The translations under genes were made by a program, and so were the position numbers. Shown here piece after piece: positions 26,930 through 35,417 of a stretch of DNA of 64,000 nt (the first letter of the stretch is position 1; every line of letters starts with the position of its first letter). The stretch covers positions 62,001 through 126,000 of the forward strand of contig NZ_JAKEUO010000001.1 of assembly GCF_022397915.1 (NCBI RefSeq), in the 5' to 3' direction. Source of the stretch: Vibrio sp. Isolate34 (GTDB taxonomy: Bacteria > Pseudomonadota > Gammaproteobacteria > Enterobacterales > Vibrionaceae). Under the pieces are notes generated by a model, which had not been told where the DNA came from, searched no databases, and saw only the letters and a program-made list of their open reading frames with translations.

Positions 26930-28036
26930 ATGAAAAAGTCGATTCTTTCAGCAGTGATCCTGACAGCACTTACCTCGGGTTCTGCTTTTGCTGCACACAC
27001 TTTTACCAATGACGCGGGCGATAGCCTTACTTTAGACGGTCGTTTCGACGTTCGTTACCAAGACAAAGGTGAAGTCTTTAACTCAGATACCAATGCTTGG
27101 GAAAAAGATAACGGAGAATGGAACAGCGGTAGCTCTCGTTTCGGCCTTAAAGGTCAAATGGGACTCGATAACGGCTGGACTGGCTTTGGCCATGCTGAAT
27201 GGGGTTACAACTCAGGTGCTAACGGCGACAATATTTACGACCGACTTCTATACGCAGGCGTAGAGCACGACAAATACGGCAAGATCGCAGCAGGTACTAA
27301 GCAATGGTCTACTTTTTACGATGTGGCTTGGTTTACCGATATGGGTCGAGTGTTCGGTTCGCGTGGTTCTGGTTACTACAACCTATCTGACTGGGGTATT
27401 GCGTCAGGTACAGGTCGCGCCGAGAACTCGATTACTTACCGCAACAGCATTAGCGACAACTGGAAATACGGCTTCACTTACCAAACCACTCGCGAAGATG
27501 TTGGTCTAGCTGACGGCTTAACAGCAACGCTGAAAAACGGTATGGGCGCATCAACGCTGTACACTGTTATGGATGGCCTAACGATTGGTTTAGCTTACCA
27601 CCAGAATGAGTTTGATGATGTCGATGCGGGCGTTAAAAATATCAAAGATGGTGATACACAACGCATTGGTCTATTAGGTGTTAACTATACCAATGACGGT
27701 CTATTCGTTGGTTTCACCTACAGCCAAGGTTCAAACTGGGAAACCACCAGCCAAGCTGAATTCTACGACCACCGCGGTGCCGAATTCTTCACTTACTACC
27801 ACTTTGAAAACGGTCTGCGTCCAACCTTTAACGTGAACTACTTAACGGATACCGACGACAACGCAAACGGCTACGAGCGCCAGCTTATTATTCCTGGCCT
27901 TGAGTACCACTTTAAGAAGAATAAGTTCTTAGTTTGGACGGAATACCAGTTTGATAATGGTAACGACAAATCTGTTGGTAACCATTACGAAAATAGCGAT
28001 GACCAGTTCGCTGCAGGTATTCGTTACTACTTCTAA
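26930..28036 (+). CDS. Outer-membrane general/sugar porin
   Basis: Signal peptide MKKSILSAVILTALTSGSAFA, then porin-type strands (LTLDGRFDVRYQDKGEV; SSRFGLKGQMGLDNGWTGFGHAEWGYN; YAGVEHDKYGKIAAGTKQWS). The last strand, DQFAAGIRYYF, ends in Phe. At 368 aa it fits a 16-strand trimeric porin. The AGTKQWSTFYDVAWFTD stretch resembles the start of the constriction loop L3. Placement next to the MFS gene suggests it admits the same substrate. Confidence 0.9.
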   Translation: MKKSILSAVILTALTSGSAFAAHTFTNDAGDSLTLDGRFDVRYQDKGEVFNSDTNAWEKDNGEWNSGSSRFGLKGQMGLDNGWTGFGHAEWGYNSGANGDNIYDRLLYAGVEHDKYGKIAAGTKQWSTFYDVAWFTDMGRVFGSRGSGYYNLSDWGIASGTGRAENSITYRNSISDNWKYGFTYQTTREDVGLADGLTATLKNGMGASTLYTVMDGLTIGLAYHQNEFDDVDAGVKNIKDGDTQRIGLLGVNYTNDGLFVGFTYSQGSNWETTSQAEFYDHRGAEFFTYYHFENGLRPTFNVNYLTDTDDNANGYERQLIIPGLEYHFKKNKFLVWTEYQFDNGNDKSVGNHYENSDDQFAAGIRYYF

Positions 28037-28081
28037 CGATATAGCGGTATGTTGCTCATTTTATGGGTAAATTCGTAATCT

Positions 28082-28110
28082 AAAGCTCTGCTCTTACGCA
28101 GAGCTTTTTT
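28082..28110 (+). terminator. Terminator of the porin gene
   Basis: AAAGCTCTGC, six-base loop, GCAGAGCTTT, then a T run. Confidence 0.92.
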
Positions 28111-28225
28111 GTCATTTCCTCTGAAATCCTACTGTTTTACCAATACAGAGAATGGGTTATACCCAACATCAAATTCAAAATAGTCATTATTCCTTATTTT
28201 TCATATCATTCCTTGGTATTACTTT

Positions 28226-28241
28226 ATGAGTACGCACCTAA
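28226..28241 (+). promoter_or_regulatory. Second candidate LacI-family operator (autoregulation)
   Basis: ATGAGTACGCACCTAA shares GTACGCAC with the element at 24074-24089 and keeps the left half of the ATGnGTnCG layout; the right half is weaker. It lies 61 bp before the regulator start. Confidence 0.5.
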
Positions 28242-28286
28242 ATATGTTACTCTGTGCGCAGTTAATTTGGTTCAAAAGTGTGGTCT

Positions 28287-29312
28287 ATGAGCTCTCCAAA
28301 ACACTCCACGGCGTCAAAGCCAACCGTCACCTCTAAAGATGTCGCTAAACTTGCTGGCGTTTCTCAATCAACTGTATCTCGTGTATTTGTCCCGGGCAGT
28401 TCAGTGTCTGAAAAGACCAAGCAGAAAGTGTTCGATGCAGCAAAATCGTTGAATTATCGTCCCAATGCCTTTGCCCGCAGTCTGACGACAAATGAGTCCA
28501 AATTGATTGGCTTAGTTTTCCCAGATGCCGACTACCCTATCCACATGAAAACTCTGCAGCTTATCTCTACTGAGCTACAAAAGCAGGGTTACTCTGCGGT
28601 ATTGATTCCTTGGCAAGTTGATGGGAACGACAACCACTCGATTCCCAATATCTTCCAATACCGAGTTGATGGCGTAATTGCTGCTTCCGCGACCTTTAAT
28701 AAGTCGCTTTATGAAGAGTGTGAAGAGTTCGACATCCCTATCGTTCAGTTCGCGCGTGTTGTTGAAGGGACGAAGAGTAGCCATGTGGTGAGTGACAACT
28801 ACGCCGCTGGCCAAGTCGCCGCTCAGCATTTACATAACGTAGGAACAAAGTCAGCGGTTTACCTGACAGGTAACGTACCAACCTACACCAACGGCGAGCG
28901 TGAATCGGGCTTTTGCTCTGAATTCGAAGATCTCACTGGCAAGCAAGCTCGTGTTATTGAAGCTGACTATGACTACCTTGATGCACTAGATACCATTCGG
29001 ACTCTGTTTTCAGAACCCACACATCCTCAAGCGATTTTCTGTGCGACAGATAACCTCGCGATGGCGGTAATGGATGTGGCGCGCTTAGAGTTCAACCTGC
29101 GTATTCCAGAAGATCTTCAAGTGATTGGTTTTGATGATATCCCGCAGACTCAATGGTTGAACTACCAACTCACTACCTTCAAGCAAGATTTCAGACGCCT
29201 TGCACGTGAATCAGTGAAAATTGTCGTTAGCCAGATTCAAGAGCAAGACACCAGCTTAGTTAAACTGATGGTGCCAGTGAAGTTCATTGAACGAAACACG
29301 ACGCTAAAATAG
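28287..29312 (+). CDS. LacI-family transcriptional regulator
   Basis: The N-terminal HTH is TSKDVAKLAGVSQSTVSRVF, followed by the hinge NYRPNAFARSLTTNES. The periplasmic-binding-protein-like effector domain runs from about residue 60 (LIGLVFPDADYPIHMK; CATDNLAMAVMDVAR; VIGFDDIPQTQWLN). ATG at 28287 is preferred over a GTG three codons upstream. It probably represses the MFS-SnoaL-porin genes through the shared GTACGCAC sites. Confidence 0.92.
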   Translation: MSSPKHSTASKPTVTSKDVAKLAGVSQSTVSRVFVPGSSVSEKTKQKVFDAAKSLNYRPNAFARSLTTNESKLIGLVFPDADYPIHMKTLQLISTELQKQGYSAVLIPWQVDGNDNHSIPNIFQYRVDGVIAASATFNKSLYEECEEFDIPIVQFARVVEGTKSSHVVSDNYAAGQVAAQHLHNVGTKSAVYLTGNVPTYTNGERESGFCSEFEDLTGKQARVIEADYDYLDALDTIRTLFSEPTHPQAIFCATDNLAMAVMDVARLEFNLRIPEDLQVIGFDDIPQTQWLNYQLTTFKQDFRRLARESVKIVVSQIQEQDTSLVKLMVPVKFIERNTTLK

Positions 29313-29336
29313 AACCAACGTTAAGACGCATTCAAA

Positions 29337-29371
29337 TAAAAATCCCGCTCAGTGTGAGCGGGATTTTTTAT
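29337..29371 (+). terminator. Terminator between the lacI-type gene and the sulfatase fragment
   Basis: AATCCCGCTC pairs with GAGCGGGATT around a short loop, flanked by A and T runs, so it can work in both directions. The genes are convergent. Confidence 0.9.
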
Positions 29372-29380
29372 GATATTTAA

Positions 29381-30133
29381 CTAGTTACCTACACCACCGG
29401 TCTTCTCTGCCGGAGAATCAGGCGTCACTGGAGGCCACTCTTGAAAAGTTGCTAGATGTTGTTGGACAGCAGCTTGTGCAGGACCAAATGCCCACATTTT
29501 TTGTCCCATCCATTTTAGGTACATGCCCGACTCTTCTGCCGCTCGCTCGTATGGGTCACGACGTAAGTTAAACAGTAATGGTGCGTTTAGCGCTTCTTTA
29601 GGACCACTCCAACCGTGATTTTGCACGATGAAGTGCGCCTTCCAATCACCAACACGAACCGCTTGCAGCTGATCTCGTTCGTAGTAGTAGATCTCTTTAC
29701 GATTTGACTCGCCTTTCTCTGTCAACATGTCCACTTGGTTGTAACCATCAAGGTGCGCTTTAAAGCCATCGTGACCTTTCAGCATTTTCTCTTTAAGATC
29801 CGTTGGACCACCAGCCGCAGCAACCAGAGTGGGTAACCAGTCCATACCATCAAAGATGCCATTGCCTACAGTACCTGCAGGAATTTTACCCGGCCAGCTC
29901 ACAAGTGCAGGAGCGCGAACGCCGCCTTCCCAAGTTGTGCCTTTTTCGCCATGGAATGGTGTCATACCGCCATCTGGCCAAGTCATGATCTCTGGGCCGT
30001 TATCGGCAGTGAAAATGATGATGGTGTTGTCTGCAATGCCGAGCTCTTCCATTTTGGCAAGCATCTCACCAACGTGATCATCGAGATCTTTCATCACCAC
30101 TTCTTGCAATCCCCACCCATTCTGGCCAAGCAT
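29381..30133 (-). pseudogene. Arylsulfatase, C-terminal fragment
   Basis: The readable 250 residues match the C-terminal half of type I sulfatases: DDHVGEMLAKMEELGIADNT, FTADNGPEIMTWPDGG, HGEKGTTWEGGVRAPALVSWPG and LFNLRRDPYERA. The N-terminal half with the CxPxR/CxAxR formylglycine site and the first metal ligands is absent. Full-length relatives are about twice as long. The fragment begins beside a hexanucleotide repeat at 30141-30164. It cannot be an active sulfatase. Confidence 0.85.
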
Positions 30134-30140
30134 AGCTTCA

Positions 30141-30164
30141 TACTCTTACTCTTACTCTTACTCT
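30141..30164. repeat. Four tandem copies of hexanucleotide TACTCT
   Basis: A perfect (TACTCT)4 tract abuts the start of the sulfatase fragment, eight bases from its first ATG. It marks the junction where the sulfatase homology is lost. Confidence 0.85.
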
Positions 30165-30292
30165 CAAAATTTAGCTCTTTAGAGAAAACATAGTCTACAA
30201 TCAGGGATATACAAGTTGCATATAAGCAAAGTAAATCAAAGATCTAATCATTCATTAAGGCGCAGTTTCACATCGAATATAGGGATATCAAT

Positions 30293-31060
30293 ATGGCTAA
30301 ATGGCATTACCTAATCGCACCAATGTTAGTTGTCAGTTCAACCGTTACTGCCCAAGAGGTAAGCTCAGAAACGAGCACAAAAAAATGGCAGCACAGCATT
30401 GAGATCTATGCTCAAGCTCTGAATATTCGAGGCGATACAACTATTGGTGGCCTATCTAGCGATGTGGATGTTGATCCTGCTTTCATCATGGATAATCTGG
30501 ATATGGGCGCCATGCTTCGTCTTGAGGGGATTTACGAAAATCAGTGGGGATATTACCTTGACTACAGCTTTATGGATCTCAGTGCTAAGTCTGATTCGAT
30601 CATCGGCAACACCGGACTTCTCAACGGCAAGCTTGAGATCAGACAAGGGGTACTAGAAGTAAAAGGCTTCAAGCGCTACCAATATGATATCGGTAATATC
30701 GACTACATGGTTGGATTACGTTGGTGGGACAACGATATTGATTCCAAACTCTATACAAACAGTGGGACGACGCTGAATTCAAGATCTTTGGAAGAAGATT
30801 GGATTGATTACCTGATAGGCGTTCGTTGGACGAAAGAACTCAACAAAAGTTGGACAGTACACACAAGCTTAGATATGGGGCTTGGCAGTGATACCGACTT
30901 TACCTCGTCGCTACTAACTGGTGCTCGCTATCAGATTAATGATTGGTCGGACTTAAATCTCGCTTATAAATCGACTTGGGTGGACTACGAAAACAAAGGG
31001 GCTTTTGAATATGACACGGCATCACAAGGTTTCTTAGTCGGTTGGGCTGCGCACTTCTAG
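30293..31060 (+). CDS. Outer-membrane beta-barrel protein, 255 aa
   Basis: A signal peptide ends near VVSSTVTAQ. Alternating strands are visible (WQHSIEIYAQALNIRGD; MGAMLRLEGIYENQWGYYLDYSFM; GNIDYMVGLRWWDNDI) and the C-terminus is GFLVGWAAHF with terminal Phe. The size suggests 8-10 strands. Function unknown. Its own terminator follows. Confidence 0.75.
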   Translation: MAKWHYLIAPMLVVSSTVTAQEVSSETSTKKWQHSIEIYAQALNIRGDTTIGGLSSDVDVDPAFIMDNLDMGAMLRLEGIYENQWGYYLDYSFMDLSAKSDSIIGNTGLLNGKLEIRQGVLEVKGFKRYQYDIGNIDYMVGLRWWDNDIDSKLYTNSGTTLNSRSLEEDWIDYLIGVRWTKELNKSWTVHTSLDMGLGSDTDFTSSLLTGARYQINDWSDLNLAYKSTWVDYENKGAFEYDTASQGFLVGWAAHF

Positions 31061-31072
31061 TCAAACAATAAA

Positions 31073-31103
31073 AAGGTAAGCCTGATAGCGTCAGGCTTAC
31101 CTT
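31073..31103. terminator. Bidirectional terminator after the barrel gene
   Basis: AAGGTAAGCCTG pairs perfectly with CAGGCTTACCTT around a seven-base loop. The T run is better on the minus strand, where it would also stop the globin transcript. Confidence 0.85.
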
Positions 31104-31178
31104 ACAAAATCATCCTTTCTGCGCTCCTGCCATTTTTAAATAGCGAATAAGCAAAACAGAGAATAACTAATCAAGAAT

Positions 31179-31598
31179 CTAGCTGTTTACAGAGCTTGGA
31201 ACCACGCACTCTTGCTTCATGATTTTAAGGCCAACTTCGAGGGTTTCTGTCCATGCTTGTTCGACTTGATCATTGTAGTGAGGATCGTATTTCTTGACCG
31301 TATTGAGCAATGATTTAAACCACTCATTAAGCTCTTGCTCAGAGATATCCATTCCTAAATCTTTGTGCTGCTTTCCGAGTCGCTTCACGGAATTGCGCAC
31401 ACTGGGCAACCCAGCTGAATTATAAATGAGGATGATGGAAGCCTTGAGCATCTTAGTTTGTTGCTCCAGCCCTATATTTTCAAAACGCTCTGAAAACCTA
31501 GGATTATGCTCACAGAAATCAGCCAAGAATGTTTCTAGGAATTCTTGGTCGATTCTGCAACGCTCAAAGCTCTCATAAAACAGTTCGTTTGGTGTCAT
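31179..31598 (-). CDS. Single-domain globin
   Basis: Globin fold of 139 residues. SFERCRIDQEFLETFLADFCEHNPRF covers the A-C helices; LGKQHKDLG carries the proximal (F8) His; NEWFKSLLNTVKKYDPHYNDQVEQAW covers G-H. Start is ATG 31598 with AAGGA upstream. Bacterial single-domain globins bind O2 or NO. It lies near soxR and a redox enzyme, fitting a nitrosative or oxidative stress context, which is an inference. Confidence 0.8.
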   Translation of the reverse strand: MTPNELFYESFERCRIDQEFLETFLADFCEHNPRFSERFENIGLEQQTKMLKASIILIYNSAGLPSVRNSVKRLGKQHKDLGMDISEQELNEWFKSLLNTVKKYDPHYNDQVEQAWTETLEVGLKIMKQECVVPSSVNS

Positions 31599-31665
31599 CT
31601 AGCCAATCCTTTGCAATGGTTTGTTCGCCCTGAACAACCGAGATGACTTAATTATACGCCACTGT

Positions 31666-31748
31666 GGCATAAAATGAACTATGCCTTAAACCGAACTGAG
31701 GCATAACGTGAACTGAGGAGTAAGGATAACTAAGGCATAAAGTGAGTT
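31666..31748. repeat. Degenerate 34-bp tandem repeat at the 3' end of a VOC gene
   Basis: GGCATAA(A/C)(A/G)TGA recurs at 31666, 31700 and 31734, an exact 34-bp period. The last copy contains the final codons (HFMP) and stop region of the VOC gene at 31730. The extra copies lie outside the gene. Confidence 0.65.
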
Positions 31749-32110
31749 GCACAGATCTTGTTTCCATCAGGATCTCGCAAGTAAGCCATGTAAAGTCGAC
31801 GCTCGTCAGAACCTCTCGCACCCGGGCCGTTTTCAATACTCGTTCCGCCATTTTCTACGCCAACTCGGTGCCATTCGTCCACCAGCTCAGGAGAAGAGGC
31901 TAGGAAGCCGATCGTCATACCATTGCCGTGCGTTGCTGGCTGGCCATCAATCGGTTTGGTTAAACCTAATACACCGGTTTGGCTCACGTAAATGCAGCGG
32001 CCTTTAGGGTCAACAGTACCTGCGCTGTAACCAAGCACCTTCATGATTGGGTCATAGAAAGACTTCGCGCGTTCAATATCTTCGGTTCCAAGAAAAACAT
32101 GGCTGAACAT
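31730..32110 (-). CDS. VOC-family (glyoxalase-like) protein
   Basis: The start is the ATG at 32110 with AGAGG upstream, giving 126 residues. Two beta-alpha-beta-beta-beta halves are readable: FSHVFLGTEDIERAKSFYDPIMKVLG, and GNGMTIGFLASSPELVDEWH to MAYLRDPDGNKICATHF. Metal-ligand candidates are His4 and the His in ATHF; the usual Glu is replaced. Substrate unknown. Confidence 0.82.
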   Translation of the reverse strand: MFSHVFLGTEDIERAKSFYDPIMKVLGYSAGTVDPKGRCIYVSQTGVLGLTKPIDGQPATHGNGMTIGFLASSPELVDEWHRVGVENGGTSIENGPGARGSDERRLYMAYLRDPDGNKICATHFMP

Positions 32111-32252
32111 AACTAACCTCTTCTTATAGTGAAAGAACATCCTAAACTAGACCCTTAATTCCAATTTGTCTAGACGAGATATCCCTACCATCACTGCTCT
32201 ATTCATTGATAACACACATAGAATTGAGTTCGATGTTCAGACGAAATTGAAG

Positions 32253-32693
32253 CTAATCAACAATACGTTGAGCGCCCTGCCCTTGGTCATGCAGGATATC
32301 TTCAGGGTTTAATAGATGGCACTTTTGCATGCTCAAACAGCCGCAACCAATACACCCTGTTAGGTTCTCTTGTAGCGAGCGGATCTGTGCCATTTTGCTG
32401 TCGAGTTGTCCTTTCCACTTCTTCGCCACTCGATCCCAATCACGCTTGGTTGCGGTGTGGTTCATCGGCAAACTAGACAACTCTTCGGTGATCTCTTCAA
32501 GCGTAAACCCTATTGACTGGGCGACTTGAATCAAGGCGATTCGACGCAGCATCGCAGATTGATAACGGCGCTGATTACCATTAGTCCGAATAGAGGCAAT
32601 TAACCCTTTGGTCTCGTAAAAACGCAGCGCAGAAGGTGCAACACCGCTGCGCTCCGAGAGTTGACCAATCGTTAAATACACGATGTTTTTCAT
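32253..32693 (-). CDS. soxR: SoxR, redox-sensing MerR-family activator
   Basis: SoxR senses redox-cycling agents through a [2Fe-2S] cluster. The N-terminal MerR HTH (LTIGQLSERSGVAPSALRFYETKGLI) and dimerisation helix precede the cluster motif CIGCGCLSMQKC, which has all four cysteines. At 146 aa it is the usual length. No soxS is adjacent. It may control a neighbouring gene such as the FMN reductase across the 186-bp spacer; no SoxR box was searched systematically. Confidence 0.95.
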   Translation of the reverse strand: MKNIVYLTIGQLSERSGVAPSALRFYETKGLIASIRTNGNQRRYQSAMLRRIALIQVAQSIGFTLEEITEELSSLPMNHTATKRDWDRVAKKWKGQLDSKMAQIRSLQENLTGCIGCGCLSMQKCHLLNPEDILHDQGQGAQRIVD

Positions 32694-32879
32694 GTCTGTT
32701 TACTTCCCTGAATGTATTGCTGATAGATTAGAATCCGTTTTCGATTATAGCTAAAGTTAGCCTTAAGTTTAGTTCTATTGATTACATTGCGTTCATACCA
32801 CGAAAAACATCTCTATCTTTAGCAAAAACAGCCGCCAATAATGGCTGATTTGGCTTAGTTTGAAATATAAATCTTATAT

Positions 32880-33401
32880 TCAGATCTTTTTCATGATCAT
32901 CTTAAGATTGTCGATCATGTCTAGGTTGGTCATCTCACCAATCTCCATATCGAAGTTATCGTAAAAGCTAGGAACAGACATTGAACCTTTAACATCGGCA
33001 TCGAAGTAAGGCGCAGAACTAACCGCAGAAGATAACACCGAAGTCGCACCGCCCGGGCCCGGAGAGGTAGCCAGCATAACCACAGGTTTGCCTTGGTACA
33101 CTTTCATATCGATGCGCGATGCCCAATCAAATACGTTTTTAAAAGCCGCGGTGTATGAACCATTGTATTCAGCAAAAGAGATGACGACCGCGTCTGACTC
33201 TCCAATCTTCTCGAAGAAGCGTTGAGCGTGTTGATGAACGCCCGAGTCTTGCTCTCTTTTCTCGCTGTAAATTGGCATCTCAAAGTCATTAAGGTCGAGC
33301 ACCTCGACTTGTGCACCTTCGACTAAACCTGCGGTGTACGCTGCAAGCTGTTGGTTAATTGATGTTGTACTGTTGGTCGCGCCAATCGCTAATACTTTCA
33401 T
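32880..33401 (-). CDS. NADPH-dependent FMN reductase-like flavoprotein
   Basis: Flavodoxin-like fold of 173 residues. IGATNSTTSINQQLAAYTAGLV is the phosphate-binding start, AVVISFAEYNGSYTAAFKNVFDW the conserved FMN-ring region, and PVVMLATSPGPGGATSVL the second flavin loop. The family reduces quinones, azo compounds or FMN. It lies next to soxR, so a role in redox stress is plausible. Confidence 0.88.
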   Translation of the reverse strand: MKVLAIGATNSTTSINQQLAAYTAGLVEGAQVEVLDLNDFEMPIYSEKREQDSGVHQHAQRFFEKIGESDAVVISFAEYNGSYTAAFKNVFDWASRIDMKVYQGKPVVMLATSPGPGGATSVLSSAVSSAPYFDADVKGSMSVPSFYDNFDMEIGEMTNLDMIDNLKMIMKKI

Positions 33402-33600
33402 TATTTATCCTCAAATTTTATTAGAAACATTTCTTTAAAAGTGACAAGGTGATTGTTTATGTTTTTAGATTGGGGAGGATGATAAAACCTAAAGTTAACT
33501 TTAGATAAAGCGATATTTTTTAAAAAATAGAAAATAATTTAAAAGCGTATATAAAGCAGATAATTACGATGGATGAAGTATGGCGTTGTATGACACTGGC

Positions 33601-33641
33601 AAAAATAAGCACACCCACAAATGCAGTGGGTGTGCTTTATC
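33601..33641 (-). terminator. Terminator of the CDGSH-glutamate synthase gene
   Basis: On the minus strand AAGCACACCCA pairs with TGGGTGTGCTT around a nine-base loop, followed by TATTTTT. Confidence 0.88.
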
Positions 33642-33651
33642 GAAAGGTTAT

Positions 33652-35214
33652 TTACTTAAGTTTATTTAATGAACTGATACCCGAATAAGTTACGCCCGAT
33701 AACTCTGCCATCTCGCGATTCCATGTTGCCAAATCATGAGGGTTAAATTGATTCAAATGATCATGCCCACACGCCCTCGCCATCACTTGCATTAATTCTG
33801 TCGAGGCCTCGAAAAAGTTCTTAAGCTGATTCGATGCTTTCTCGACATTTAAGCGTTGGCGTAAATCGGCCTTTTGAGTCGCTATACCCGCCGGGCAATT
33901 ATTGGTGTTACACATTCTCGCTGCCACACACCCTATCGACTGCATGGCACTGTTTGAGATGGCGACACCATCAGCACCAAGCGCCATCGCTTTCACGAAG
34001 TCTATCGGCACGCGCAAACCGCCAGTGATGATCAATGTGACTCTGTCACTGACCCCTTGTTTATCGAGATAAGCTCTGGCACGTGCGAGTGCTGGAATAG
34101 TGGGAACACTGATATGGTCACGGAACATTTCTGGCGCAGCCCCTGTACCGCCACCACGCCCATCCAAAATGATGTAATCGGCACTGGCATCAAGCGCAAA
34201 CTGAATGTCTTCTTCGATGTGATTGGCACTTAACTTAAAGCCGATCGGGATGCCGCCTGTCACCTCTCGAACACGATCGGCGAACTTTTTAAAATCCTCG
34301 ACCGTTTTAAGGTCGACAAAGGTGGGTGGAGAAATCGCTGCCGTACCCGCTTCAATGCCACGCACTTCCGCGATTTTGCCTATGTTCTTCGCGCCCGGTA
34401 AGTGCCCGCCCGTTCCGGTTTTGGCACCCTGCCCGCCTTTAAAGTGAAAGGCTTGAACGTTTTTGAGTTTAGCTTCATCGTAACCAAACTGAGCACTGGC
34501 TAATTCATAAAAGTAGCGAGAGTTCGCCGCTTGCTCTTCAGGTAACATACCACCCTCACCAGAGCAGATGCCCGTCCCTGCGAGTTCGGCACCTTTCGCC
34601 AATGAGACTTTCGCTTCTTCAGACAGCGAGCCAAAACTCATATCAGACACAAACAAAGAGATGTCCAATTTAAGCGGCTTCTTCGCTTTGGGGCCAATAA
34701 TCAGTTCCGTACCAACGGGCACATTTTCTAGCAAAGGCTTGGTGGCCATTTGTGCGACCATCACTTGAATGTCGTCCCAGTGAGGTAATAGGTGTCTTGG
34801 CACGCCCATAGAGGTCATTGGCCCATGATGACCGACCTTGGATAAACCATCACGCGCCAGTTGGTGAATAAACTCCACGGTAGGCTCTTCTTTGGTTGCA
34901 GAAGCTGCAGGAGACAAATCTGGCGCTGCCGCTTGAATGTGAACCTCTGGGCCTTCTTGCCCAACTTGTTCCGTCGTGAACTGTTTATGAGTGCCATCGC
35001 AAAAAGGAAGGTTGTTGGAATACTTACAGCGGCAAAGGTAGGCGTCTCCGCTCTCTTCGGCGACAAAGCTTTTCGGTTTGAAACCCGTACCGGCATGAGA
35101 ACCATCACAAAACGGTTGGCTTTTCGATTTCCCACAGGTACAGAAGTAATATTCGTCTCCCTCTGTCAGCTCGACTTTGACGGGTTTGTTATCCGCGATT
35201 ACCGGACTCTTCAT
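33652..35214 (-). CDS. Fusion of two CDGSH iron-sulfur domains with an FMN-binding glutamate synthase-like domain
   Basis: Two CDGSH [2Fe-2S] motifs lie at the N-terminus: CTCGKSKSQPFCDGSH (about residues 25-40) and CRCKYSNNLPFCDGTH (about 61-76). From about residue 140 the chain follows the GltS synthase/FMN domain: FVSDMSFGSLSEEAKVSLAKGA, HFKGGQGAKTGTGGHLPG, ILDGRGGGTGAAPEMFRD and CNTNNCPAGIATQ. It lacks the amidotransferase domain, so it is not a complete glutamate synthase. The CDGSH clusters could feed electrons to the FMN site. The substrate is unknown. Single gene. Confidence 0.9.
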   Translation of the reverse strand: MKSPVIADNKPVKVELTEGDEYYFCTCGKSKSQPFCDGSHAGTGFKPKSFVAEESGDAYLCRCKYSNNLPFCDGTHKQFTTEQVGQEGPEVHIQAAAPDLSPAASATKEEPTVEFIHQLARDGLSKVGHHGPMTSMGVPRHLLPHWDDIQVMVAQMATKPLLENVPVGTELIIGPKAKKPLKLDISLFVSDMSFGSLSEEAKVSLAKGAELAGTGICSGEGGMLPEEQAANSRYFYELASAQFGYDEAKLKNVQAFHFKGGQGAKTGTGGHLPGAKNIGKIAEVRGIEAGTAAISPPTFVDLKTVEDFKKFADRVREVTGGIPIGFKLSANHIEEDIQFALDASADYIILDGRGGGTGAAPEMFRDHISVPTIPALARARAYLDKQGVSDRVTLIITGGLRVPIDFVKAMALGADGVAISNSAMQSIGCVAARMCNTNNCPAGIATQKADLRQRLNVEKASNQLKNFFEASTELMQVMARACGHDHLNQFNPHDLATWNREMAELSGVTYSGISSLNKLK

Positions 35215-35351
35215 AGTTCGTTCACCTTTTCTTTTTTATGATTTGATGACTGAAGCGATGACTTGCTCACAAGAGTAAAGTAAAGGTGAGATACGCTGCT
35301 AATTCAATAAATGACCTATTAGATAAGGTTAGTGAACCAACTCAATAGAAA

Positions 35352-35382
35352 GAAAAATGGCCGCCCAATAGGCAGCCATTAT
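35352..35382 (-). terminator. Terminator of the DUF1439 gene
   Basis: On the minus strand AATGGCTGCC pairs with GGGCGGCCATT-type sequence (one bulge), followed by TTTTTC. Confidence 0.75.
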
Positions 35383-35417
35383 GTGTGATAGCTTAGTAGA
35401 AACTTATGTATGTGGGA

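Noticed and set aside
29381-30133. Functional short sulfatase
   Set aside because: It lacks the formylglycine motif and the N-terminal metal ligands, so it cannot be catalytic.
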